NCBI GenBank assembly: GCA_039208045.1
Contig: JBCCRH010000117.1
Coordinates: 1 to 14,143 of the forward strand
Origin: JBCCRH01 sp039208045
GTDB taxonomy: Bacteria; Bacteroidota; Bacteroidia; Chitinophagales; Saprospiraceae
Direction: 5' to 3'
Length of the DNA: 14,143 nt
The position numbers and the translations under genes were made by a program. The first letter of the stretch is position 1. Each line of letters begins with the position of its first letter. Positions 1 to 6,473 of the stretch are shown here, one piece after another. The notes below the pieces were generated by a model that was given only the letters and a program-made list of their open reading frames with translations, had not been told where the DNA came from and did not search any database.

Positions 1-165
1 CTGAAGCACAAGGGCGCAGGCTTCAACCATGATACTAATAAGATCAGTATCGTCTACAAAGACAATAAGATCAAAGAATTTGAGTTAAAATCAAAAGACG
101 AAGTCGCCCAAGATATTTTAAATGAATTGGTGATTCTGATAAAACAATCGACTAGCAATGATTAA
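1..165 (+). CDS. coaBC: C-terminal end of phosphopantothenoylcysteine decarboxylase/synthetase (partial)
   Basis: An open frame enters from the left edge and stops at TAA 163-165, leaving 54 residues. They contain GAGFNHDTNKI, then a lysine-rich strand, then LKSKDEVAQDILNELV. This matches the end of the CoaB (synthetase) half of bifunctional CoaBC/Dfp, where a GF-x-x-DTN segment is followed by a 'sK-e-A--Il' helix. CoaBC couples cysteine to 4'-phosphopantothenate using CTP and decarboxylates the product to 4'-phosphopantetheine, in the cytoplasmic coenzyme A pathway. The last 8 bases overlap the ATG of the next gene (158), which suggests translational coupling. The assignment rests on a short fragment plus the usual dfp-DUF4835 gene order in Bacteroidota. 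The N-terminal decarboxylase half is outside the window. Confidence 0.8.
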   Translation: MKHKGAGFNHDTNKISIVYKDNKIKEFELKSKDEVAQDILNELVILIKQSTSND

Positions 166-1060
166 ACGATTTTTTCCCATTCTAATAGGCCTTTTATTGA
201 GTGTAGCAGGGGTAGCGCAAGAGCTTAATGTTTCCGTGAAGATCAATACCCTTAAGCTACAAAATGTTGATCCACTGGTATTCAAGACATTGGAAGCTAC
301 GATGGTGGAGTTTCTAAATAGCCAGAAGTGGACCGATGATATTTTTGAAAACGAGGAGCGTATCAACTGCAATGTGCTGCTAACGATCCAGGAAGAGCTT
401 TCTCCAACACGCTTTAGAGCGGATATAGCCCTTCAGTCAACTCGCCCTGTCTACAATAGCGAGTACGAAACGCAGATGCTGAATCATATTGACCGAGACC
501 TTATCTTTAATTATGAGCAGTATCAGCCTATTGTATTTAGTAAGAATGCCTTCAATGATAATTTATCCTCAATCATGGCGTTTTATGCCTACGTGATATT
601 AGGCCTCGATTATGATTCGTTTTCGCTTTTTGGTGGAGATAAGTACTTCCAGCAAGCGCAGGATATCCTGAATGCTGTGCCGCAAAATGCAACTGCTGTT
701 TTTCCGGGTTGGCGTTCCTTAGATGGTGATCGTAATCGCTTTTGGATGATTGAGAATATCTTGTCGCCACGTGCGCGTGCGCTGCGGGAGGGCATGTACC
801 AGTACCACCGCCAAGGCTTGGATGCGATGGCGGACAACCCTGACACCGGTCGAGCTGTTATATTAAAGTCGATTGCAGGCGTGCGAGAAGTGGTACAAAC
901 CTACCCCAACTCCATGATTGTGCAGATGTTTGCGAACTCCAAGTCGCTTGAACTGGTTGAAATTTTCAAGCGCGGCCCACTACCTGAGAAGAACAATTTT
1001 ATTGCTCAAATGAGTAAAATTGATCCAACGAACGCCCAACGCTACCGATCCGTAAAATAA
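158..1060 (+). CDS. porD: PorD-type T9SS-associated protein (DUF4835 family)
   Basis: This is a 300-aa protein with a signal peptide (MIKRFF, a hydrophobic core, then VAGVAQ; cleavage near residue 20). The mature part begins ELNVSVKIN and contains the family-typical segments FLNSQKWTDDIF, ERINCNVLLTI, the RP-Y-N-S-Y-T stretch (residues ~95-107) and a FSKNAFNDNLSSIMAFYAYVILGLDYDSF block (residues ~125-156). These mark the DUF4835 family, to which Porphyromonas gingivalis PorD, needed for type IX secretion, is assigned. Length is close to the family norm. It is exported, so it acts in the periplasm or at the outer membrane; its exact role in the T9SS machine is not settled. The ATG overlaps the coaBC stop, a gene order common in Bacteroidota. 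Family is confident; function is by family only. Confidence 0.85.
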   Translation: MIKRFFPILIGLLLSVAGVAQELNVSVKINTLKLQNVDPLVFKTLEATMVEFLNSQKWTDDIFENEERINCNVLLTIQEELSPTRFRADIALQSTRPVYNSEYETQMLNHIDRDLIFNYEQYQPIVFSKNAFNDNLSSIMAFYAYVILGLDYDSFSLFGGDKYFQQAQDILNAVPQNATAVFPGWRSLDGDRNRFWMIENILSPRARALREGMYQYHRQGLDAMADNPDTGRAVILKSIAGVREVVQTYPNSMIVQMFANSKSLELVEIFKRGPLPEKNNFIAQMSKIDPTNAQRYRSVK

Positions 1061-1066
1061 TTGGAA

Positions 1067-1084
1067 CTATTCCCTTGGGAATAG
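1067..1084 (+). other. Perfect short palindrome downstream of porD
   Basis: CTATTCCC (1067-1074), TT, then GGGAATAG (1077-1084): an 8-base perfect inverted repeat starting 7 bases after the porD stop. In RNA it would give a 7-bp stem with a CTTG tetraloop. No T-run follows (AAAGACAT comes next), so it is not a classic intrinsic terminator. It may be an mRNA 3'-end stabiliser or a protein-binding site. Confidence 0.4.
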
Positions 1085-1100
1085 AAAGACATATAATGTG

Positions 1101-1132
1101 AGGTGTAGGTAGCGCAGGCTGCTTACACTTTT
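1101..1132 (+). terminator. Hairpin with T-tract between porD and the propeller gene
   Basis: GTGTAGGTAGC (1103-1113), loop GCAG, then GCTGCTTACAC (1118-1128) forms an 11-bp stem with two G-T wobbles, extendable outward by A-T and G-T pairs. TTTT (1129-1132) follows directly. The shape is that of a weak intrinsic terminator for coaBC-porD. It ends only 15 bases before the ATG at 1148, so it could instead be a structured leader that limits translation of that gene. No good TAnnTTTG box was found between hairpin and ATG. Confidence 0.5.
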
Positions 1133-1147
1133 CAATATATATAGCTT

Positions 1148-2737
1148 ATGCAGAAATTTATGTTGCTCATTCTTTTGAGCGTCCTAACCAATGTAACGAT
1201 TCAGGCCCAGCAGGGGAAAGGCCCAGCGATGGTCACCTGGGGCGAGTCGATCAAAGAACCTTCTGGTTCGTTTATTTCCAAAGTCATAGCTTCAGGCAAA
1301 TATGGCTTTTATGCCTTACGGCAAAAACGAGAAGGAGCCTTTTCGGGGGAGCGCGCCTATGCTGAATTTTACGACAGTGCAATGCGCCTACAGCGCTCTA
1401 CCAAACTTGAGCTTAAGTACAAAGGCAAAGTCCGAGAATTTGAAGACCTCGTCATGGTAGGTGGAAGATTATACCTGCTGACTAGCTTCAACAACCGGGC
1501 GAAGCGTAAGAACTACCTTTTTCGCCAAGAAGTAGACAAAAAAAGCTTACAGCCTAACGCGAAGCTCAAGAAAATGGGGGAAATTGATTCTCGTGATGAA
1601 TACCGCGACGGTGCGTTTTCTTTAGTCGTTTCCAGCGATAGCTCTAAGGTGTTGGTACACAGTCAATTGCCTTACGAGCGCCGACAGCCCGAGCGCTTTG
1701 CCTTCCAAGTATACGATCAGGAATTCAATACCCTATGGAAGAAAGATATTGCCTTACCCTACAGCGACGGCAGCTTTACGGTAGAAGAATACCAAGTAGA
1801 TGATCAGGGAAATGTCTATCTATTGGGCATTATCTACAGTGATTCTCGCATGGAACGAGGCGGCTCGCCGACTTACCAATATACCATCTTAGCTTACCGC
1901 AATAATGGGGAGGACTTCCAAGAGTACCGCATTGCGTTGGATGATAAATTCATCACGGACTTGACCTTTCGGATTGATCGAAAGGGAGAACTGGTTTGTA
2001 CCGGCTTCTACTCCGATAGAGGGGTAAGAAGCGTTAAGGGAACCTACTACCTTAAGATTGACCCACAGTCGCAAGCGGTGAGCAGTCAAAATTTGATGGC
2101 TTTCGAGTTTGACTTTTTGACAGAAACGCTATCTGACCGCAAAAAAGCGAGAGCGATGGAAGCCCAGCGGGAAGGGGATACCGATCGCACGCCAGAGCTA
2201 TACCGTTTTTCATTGGACAAATTAATTCTGCGTTCTGATGGTGGAGCACTCTTGGTGGCCGAGCAGTTCTATCGCTATGAGCGAGTTTGGCGTACCTGGG
2301 ATGGCCTACTGCAAACAGACTTTTTCTACCACTATAATGATTTAATTGTAGTAAATATCCGCCCGGATGGAACTATTGAGTGGGCCACGCGTATACCCAA
2401 ACGTCAAGAAACGGTGAATGATGGAGGGTATTATTCTTCCTATGCCATGTCGATTGTACGCGATAAAATTTATTTTATCTTCAATGATAATCCGAGGAAC
2501 TTTAACCCTGACAGCAACCGGCTGTACAACTACAATGGAAAATCGTCGGTAATTGCATTAGTAGAGTTGCGAAAGGATGGGGAGTATTCAGCCTTTCCAT
2601 TATTCAACAATAGAGATGCAGACGTAGTGACCCGACCGATCATTTGTAAGCAGATTGGCAGCCGAAAGATGATGATTTATGGAGAGTGGGGGAGTCGCTA
2701 CCGCTTTGGTACGCTCGAATTTCTTAATCGATTATAA
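1148..2737 (+). CDS. Secreted beta-propeller-like protein of unknown function
   Basis: This 529-aa protein has a clear signal peptide (MQKFMLLILL to IQAQQ, cleavage near residue 20). I do not recognise a named family. The body shows repeating propeller-blade-like units: alternating strands around 'YD-x-x-x-x-L' and 'D-x-x-G-N/E-x-Y-L-L/C-G', for example FYDSAMRLQ (74-82), DGAFSLVVSSDSS (154-166), VYDQEFNTLWKKDIALPY (188-205) and VDDQGNVYLLGI (217-228). The C-terminal part ends RFGTLEFLNRL, with no T9SS sorting domain, lipobox or transmembrane segment, so a periplasmic or outer-membrane-associated location is likely. It follows porD by 87 bases and precedes purN by 9 bases in the same orientation. 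It may belong to the envelope set, but nothing in it shows an enzymatic site. Confidence 0.75.
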   Translation: MQKFMLLILLSVLTNVTIQAQQGKGPAMVTWGESIKEPSGSFISKVIASGKYGFYALRQKREGAFSGERAYAEFYDSAMRLQRSTKLELKYKGKVREFEDLVMVGGRLYLLTSFNNRAKRKNYLFRQEVDKKSLQPNAKLKKMGEIDSRDEYRDGAFSLVVSSDSSKVLVHSQLPYERRQPERFAFQVYDQEFNTLWKKDIALPYSDGSFTVEEYQVDDQGNVYLLGIIYSDSRMERGGSPTYQYTILAYRNNGEDFQEYRIALDDKFITDLTFRIDRKGELVCTGFYSDRGVRSVKGTYYLKIDPQSQAVSSQNLMAFEFDFLTETLSDRKKARAMEAQREGDTDRTPELYRFSLDKLILRSDGGALLVAEQFYRYERVWRTWDGLLQTDFFYHYNDLIVVNIRPDGTIEWATRIPKRQETVNDGGYYSSYAMSIVRDKIYFIFNDNPRNFNPDSNRLYNYNGKSSVIALVELRKDGEYSAFPLFNNRDADVVTRPIICKQIGSRKMMIYGEWGSRYRFGTLEFLNRL

Positions 2738-2746
2738 CTACTGCAT

Positions 2747-3325
2747 GTGGATAGGATTGCCATTTTCGCCTCTGGTACGGGTACCAATGCCAGGAAAATT
2801 ATTGAATATTTTGAAGAACATGAGGATGTAGAAGTGGCCCTAGTCGTTTCTAACAAGGTAAGTGCACCGGTGCTAAGCATGGCTAAAGAATTCGGTATTG
2901 AATGTTTGGTAATCAGCCGGATGCAATTTTATGAGACAAAAGAAGTGCTACATGTGCTAAGTGAGCAAGAGATAACGTTTATTGTACTGGCAGGCTTTTT
3001 ATGGCTTATTCCACCATACTTGATTGCTAACTTTCCGAATCGGATAGTTAATATCCATCCGGCCCTGCTTCCGGCATTTGGGGGCAGGGGTATGTATGGT
3101 ATGAATGTGCACAGGGCAGTAAAGACAGCTGGGGTTAATAAAACGGGTATCACCATTCATTATGTCAATGAGCGATACGACGAAGGGGCGGTAGTTTTCC
3201 AAGCATCCTGCCCCGTTCAGGCCTCAGATAGCCCAGAAAGCATCGCCAAGCGTGTCCAAAAGCTGGAACACGAGTATTTCCCCAGCGTCATCGAAAACCT
3301 GCTCCTCGGCAATGAGCGGAAGTAA
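2747..3325 (+). CDS. purN: Phosphoribosylglycinamide formyltransferase (GAR transformylase 1)
   Basis: PurN transfers the formyl group of 10-formyltetrahydrofolate to glycinamide ribonucleotide, the third step of de novo purine synthesis, in the cytoplasm. The 192-aa protein has the phosphate loop SGTGTN (9-14), VLAGFLWLIP (80-89) and VNIHPALLPAFGGRGMYGM (101-119). Catalytic residues are N102 and H104 (NIH) and D145 (ERYDEGAVVFQ), equivalent to the Asn106/His108/Asp144 triad of the E. coli enzyme. The FGGRGMYG form of the loop is usual in Bacteroidota. The start is GTG 2747: the nearby ATG at 2745 is out of frame, and the in-frame stop of the previous gene (2735-2737) rules out anything further upstream except CTG 2741. 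The 9-base gap suggests cotranscription with the propeller gene. Confidence 0.93.
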   Translation: MDRIAIFASGTGTNARKIIEYFEEHEDVEVALVVSNKVSAPVLSMAKEFGIECLVISRMQFYETKEVLHVLSEQEITFIVLAGFLWLIPPYLIANFPNRIVNIHPALLPAFGGRGMYGMNVHRAVKTAGVNKTGITIHYVNERYDEGAVVFQASCPVQASDSPESIAKRVQKLEHEYFPSVIENLLLGNERK

Positions 3326-3363
3326 GCGTCGGGAGCGTATTTTAGAATCTACTGATAATCAGC

Positions 3364-3371
3364 TATTTTTG
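3364..3371 (+). promoter_or_regulatory. Candidate Bacteroidota -7 box for the PorE-like gene
   Basis: TATTTTTG fits the Bacteroidota -7 consensus TAnnTTTG exactly and lies 25 bases before the ATG at 3397. A good -33 TTG is missing at the right spacing (TTTAGA at 3341-3346 is the nearest). An 11-base palindrome, CTGATAATCAG (3352-3362), abuts the box on its upstream side and might be an operator. Confidence 0.45.
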
Positions 3372-3396
3372 TAGTATCATCCAAGTATATACTATT

Positions 3397-5484
3397 ATGA
3401 GAAATTACATACTTATTATTTTAGTACTCCTGACCAGCACCATTGGAGTACAAGCCCAAAACCTAAGCTGGCGAAAACATCGCAAACTGGCAAAAGAATA
3501 TTTTGAAAAAGGTGACTATGCACTAGCCGCAGAAAACTATGAAAAAGCCTGGCTAAAGAAGAAAAAGAAAGAAGAACTGATCTTTCAGGCAGCCGAATCT
3601 TACTACCTGATTAAAGATTTCCGAAAAGCAGCAGAGTGCTATCAGTACGTCAAGAATGATGATGAAGACTATCCGCTAGTAGGACTAAAATATGCCCGAA
3701 GTCTTAAGCAAGATGGGCAGTATGATAAAGCCAAGAAACAATTCCAGGAATTCATATCGGGATACTCTGGACAGAGTAAGACGATCCTTTCCGACATTGT
3801 AGCTACAGAAATAGAAGGTTGCGAACTCGCAAAAACATTGCCCGAGCAAGCGCGAAGTGATGCAGAGGTACTCTATCCTGAAGGCAATATCAATACCGAA
3901 GCGAATGAATTTGGCCCCAGCCCAGGGCAAAACAACGAGCTCTTCTTTTCCTCTGACCGAGGGAATCGAGCGAGGGTTTATAGCTCGTTCAAGCAAGCCA
4001 ATTTGTGGACGCGTGCGTCGATTCCCAGCAATTTCCCAGTGATCCAAAACGGACACTACGGCAATGGCATGATGGCTCCTGACGGCAGCCGCTTTTATTT
4101 TACCATTTGTAATGATGATAAGCCTTACAACGACCAGAGTAGCCGTTGCGAAATCTTTGTGATTAAGCGAAATACGGGTGGCTGGACGGTACCCGAGCGC
4201 TTACCTGATTATATCAACTTAGAAGGCTTCAGCAATACGCACCCCAATGTAGCGCATATCGATGGGCGAGAATATCTCTACTTTTCTTCTAATCGCACGA
4301 AGGGAAGCCGTGGTGGCTACGATATTTATTATGTAACCCGAGAACTCACCCGCGATAATGTAGAGTATACTTTTCCGATTAATGTAGGGCCAGTGGTGAA
4401 TACAGTAGGTGATGAAATTACGCCCTACTATGACTTTGAGGGCAATCGATTATACTTTGCTTCGAATGGCCATGTCTCTATTGGTGGCTTCGATATTTTT
4501 GCAGCAGCAGGCAACGAGCAAGGGTGGAGTACGCCAGAGAATATGGGTTTGCCCTTTAATTCAGGAGCTGATGACTATGGCTATATCGAAAATCAAGCGA
4601 AAACGGGTGGTTACTTTGTATCTAATCGTGTTTTTGGGGGGCAAAAAACTAATACGCGTCACACTGATGTATTCGAGTTTACGATAGAGGGCCGCGCACT
4701 TACCGTAAAGGGGAATGTGTATGATCGCGAAAGTGGAAGCACGGTGGATAATATGGAAGTATCGCTTTACTTGATTGAAGGGAATGGCAGTAGACGATTG
4801 GTGAAGCAGCGCAATTTTACTGATGGGAGCTACGCATTTGCAGTAGATGCCAATCAAGCATATGAAGTAGAAGTCGTGAGCCCAGGCTACCTGAATGGCG
4901 CTTTTCAATTCTCTACCACTGATACGGATAGCCCCACTTATGGCCAACCCGTCTTCCTGCTTGCAGGCACCGCAGTAGAAGAGCCTGCCCAAGAAGAAAC
5001 ACTTAGCTTTGAAGATATTCCGAATACAGAAAATACCATGGATGAGCCGCAAGAGCCAGCCATGAATCCATCGAATAGGGAAGAGGAAACATTCGAGCCT
5101 ACTTTTACAGATGTCGAGTCGGAGCCAGCAAGTCCGATTGCTACTCCCTCTGATGGAAATGCCTACACAGCACGCCCTAAGTCAAAAGCGGATAAATACG
5201 AGTACTCTTCTCAAGCTCCGCGCTATGAAGGCACTTACTTCAAAATTCAGTTGGCCGCAGTTTCCAAGTACAACCCCAACGATCCGAACTTGGCTAAGTT
5301 GCTGGATACAGGTCGAATCGATACGGAGGATATTATGGAGCGGGGTCTTACTCGGATTTTGTTGGCAGACTTCTTTAGCAAGCAAGATGCTCAGAGTGCA
5401 CTGGCTACCGCAAAAGCCAGCGGATTCAAGAAAGCCTTCATCGTTCGCTATGAGGAGGGCACGCGCGTAGGTATGGTAAAATAA
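3397..5484 (+). CDS. PorE-like envelope protein: TPR, PD40 propeller, CNA-B-like and SPOR domains
   Basis: This 695-aa exported protein has a signal peptide (residues 1-20, VQAQ cleavage). TPR-like helices span ~24-125 (KEYFEKGDYALAAENYEKA; ESYYLIKDFRKAAECY; ARSLKQDGQYDKAKKQF). PD40/WD40-like blades span ~165-430, marked by LFFSSDR (182), LYFSSNRTKGSRGGYDIYYV (294-313) and LYFASNGHVSIGGFDIF (352-368). A carboxypeptidase-regulatory/CNA-B-like sandwich lies at ~436-523, an acidic Pro/Glu-rich linker at ~524-605, and a SPOR-like domain at ~612-690 (YFKIQLAAV near its start). The first three parts follow the order of PorE, the T9SS protein proposed to tie the machine to peptidoglycan, but PorE ends in an OmpA-like domain. 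SPOR domains bind peptidoglycan strands lacking stem peptides, so the anchoring role could be kept by other means. It could equally be a general cell-wall sensor unrelated to the T9SS. The 3' end converges with the minus-strand gene at 5501. Confidence 0.8.
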   Translation: MRNYILIILVLLTSTIGVQAQNLSWRKHRKLAKEYFEKGDYALAAENYEKAWLKKKKKEELIFQAAESYYLIKDFRKAAECYQYVKNDDEDYPLVGLKYARSLKQDGQYDKAKKQFQEFISGYSGQSKTILSDIVATEIEGCELAKTLPEQARSDAEVLYPEGNINTEANEFGPSPGQNNELFFSSDRGNRARVYSSFKQANLWTRASIPSNFPVIQNGHYGNGMMAPDGSRFYFTICNDDKPYNDQSSRCEIFVIKRNTGGWTVPERLPDYINLEGFSNTHPNVAHIDGREYLYFSSNRTKGSRGGYDIYYVTRELTRDNVEYTFPINVGPVVNTVGDEITPYYDFEGNRLYFASNGHVSIGGFDIFAAAGNEQGWSTPENMGLPFNSGADDYGYIENQAKTGGYFVSNRVFGGQKTNTRHTDVFEFTIEGRALTVKGNVYDRESGSTVDNMEVSLYLIEGNGSRRLVKQRNFTDGSYAFAVDANQAYEVEVVSPGYLNGAFQFSTTDTDSPTYGQPVFLLAGTAVEEPAQEETLSFEDIPNTENTMDEPQEPAMNPSNREEETFEPTFTDVESEPASPIATPSDGNAYTARPKSKADKYEYSSQAPRYEGTYFKIQLAAVSKYNPNDPNLAKLLDTGRIDTEDIMERGLTRILLADFFSKQDAQSALATAKASGFKKAFIVRYEEGTRVGMVK

Positions 5485-5492
5485 AAAGCAAG

Positions 5493-5546
5493 TAAAGGAT
5501 TTAGTGAGTGGCTAAGGTAGTGCCAAAGCGCTCATTAAATCCTTTA
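5493..5546. terminator. Long inverted repeat at the convergent gene junction
   Basis: Arms 5493-5508 (TAAAGGATTTAGTGAG) and 5531-5546 (CTCATTAAATCCTTTA) are complementary at 15 of 16 positions, the odd pair being a G-T wobble on one strand. Inside the 22-base loop TGGC (5509-5512) and GCCA (5522-5525) can pair too. The left arm starts 8 bases after the PorE-like stop, and most of the structure lies inside the last ~15 codons of the convergent PLP-enzyme gene. There is no T-run directly after either arm (a TTTTT run begins 5 bases past the minus-strand arm), so it is a probable but not classical bidirectional terminator. Confidence 0.5.
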
Positions 5547-6472
5547 ATACCTTGCAGCCCCCCTGTATGTAGTACTACTATATTACTTCCTTCCGGAAAA
5601 TAATCACTCCGAATTTGCTCCCAGATACCATAGAACAGCTTTCCGGTGTAGATGGGATCTAGTACCATCTCAAATTGGTCATAAAAGGCTTTCATAAACC
5701 CTAAGAGCGTATCATCCCATTTGGCGTAGCCACCAAAATGGAATTGCGTGTTAATCGACCATGTAGGTAAATGCCTACCTGAAGCAAATTGATCCAGTAA
5801 TTCCTGCACTTCTCCTTTCAAAAAATCTCCTTTCAGACTCGAAAAACCCTCTATCCAGGTGTCTACTGGCATGCCTGCAATTAGTCCGGCGAGGGTGCCA
5901 CCTGTTCCGACCGCACAAGCTAAGTAATCGATAGTAAAAGGCAAATCACAGAGTTCCTGGGCTAGCTCTTTGACGCCCTCCAGGGCAAGGCGGTTCGTAC
6001 CACCTTCTGGAATGAGTTGGTAGTCTCCAAATTGCTCCTTTAGCATTTGCCGAAAGGCGGTACTTTGCTTTTGGCGATAAGCCGTACGACGTACAAAATG
6101 GAGCTGCATGCCATGGGCTTCTGCTTGCTGTAGGGTAGTGCTCAGCTTAGGCGCACGTTCGCCTCGGATCACGCCGATAGTGGTCAAGCCAAAAAGCTGG
6201 CCCGCTGCGGCCACCGCTGCGATATGGTTCGAATAGGCACCACCAAAGGTCAGGATGGCCTGCTCGGGATATGCTTGTTGCGCCAGCAAATTGTACTTGA
6301 GCTTGCGCCATTTGTTACCACAAAAGGCGAGGTCACCACTTGCAGTAGGGATGCGAAGCAGCTCATCGCGTTTTACCCAAAGCTTGACTCCTTTGGCATC
6401 TAATAAAGGGCTATGCAACTGCTGTACCGGACTAGGCGCGGCAGTTGCCAGTTCTTGCCAGCGATTAAGCAT
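5501..6472 (-). CDS. PLP-dependent ACC deaminase/D-cysteine desulfhydrase family enzyme
   Basis: This is a fold-type II pyridoxal-phosphate enzyme, probably cytoplasmic. Numbered from ATG 6472 (323 aa), the Schiff-base lysine is K54 in CGNKWRKL, followed by FGGAYSNH (76-83), the phosphate-binding loop GTGGT (189-193) and LHTGGLQG near the C-terminus (301-308). Length fits the family (~300-340). Members deaminate 1-aminocyclopropane-1-carboxylate to 2-oxobutyrate or break D-cysteine into pyruvate, sulfide and ammonia. Substrate cannot be told from sequence, and many Bacteroidota members probably are not true ACC deaminases. I chose ATG 6472, one base after the TAG of the M16 gene (6476-6474); an in-frame TTG at 6484 would add four residues and overlap that gene. 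Spacing implies a two-gene operon with the peptidase. Confidence 0.88.
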   Translation of the reverse strand: MLNRWQELATAAPSPVQQLHSPLLDAKGVKLWVKRDELLRIPTASGDLAFCGNKWRKLKYNLLAQQAYPEQAILTFGGAYSNHIAAVAAAGQLFGLTTIGVIRGERAPKLSTTLQQAEAHGMQLHFVRRTAYRQKQSTAFRQMLKEQFGDYQLIPEGGTNRLALEGVKELAQELCDLPFTIDYLACAVGTGGTLAGLIAGMPVDTWIEGFSSLKGDFLKGEVQELLDQFASGRHLPTWSINTQFHFGGYAKWDDTLLGFMKAFYDQFEMVLDPIYTGKLFYGIWEQIRSDYFPEGSNIVVLHTGGLQGIKGFNERFGTTLATH

Positions 6473-6473
6473 A

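Noticed and set aside
2735..2747. Possible read-through fusion of the propeller protein and PurN
   Set aside because: The two genes share a frame, separated by TAA and three codons, but each is a complete protein of normal form; the shared frame is a one-in-three coincidence.
3685..4056. 123-codon minus-strand frame inside the PorE-like gene
   Set aside because: It is opposite the TPR/PD40 coding region, with no motif or start context; a shadow frame.
4561..5052. 163-codon minus-strand frame inside the PorE-like gene
   Set aside because: It is antisense to a gene with clear domains across the same interval, has no domain signature and a cysteine-rich low-likelihood composition; a shadow frame.
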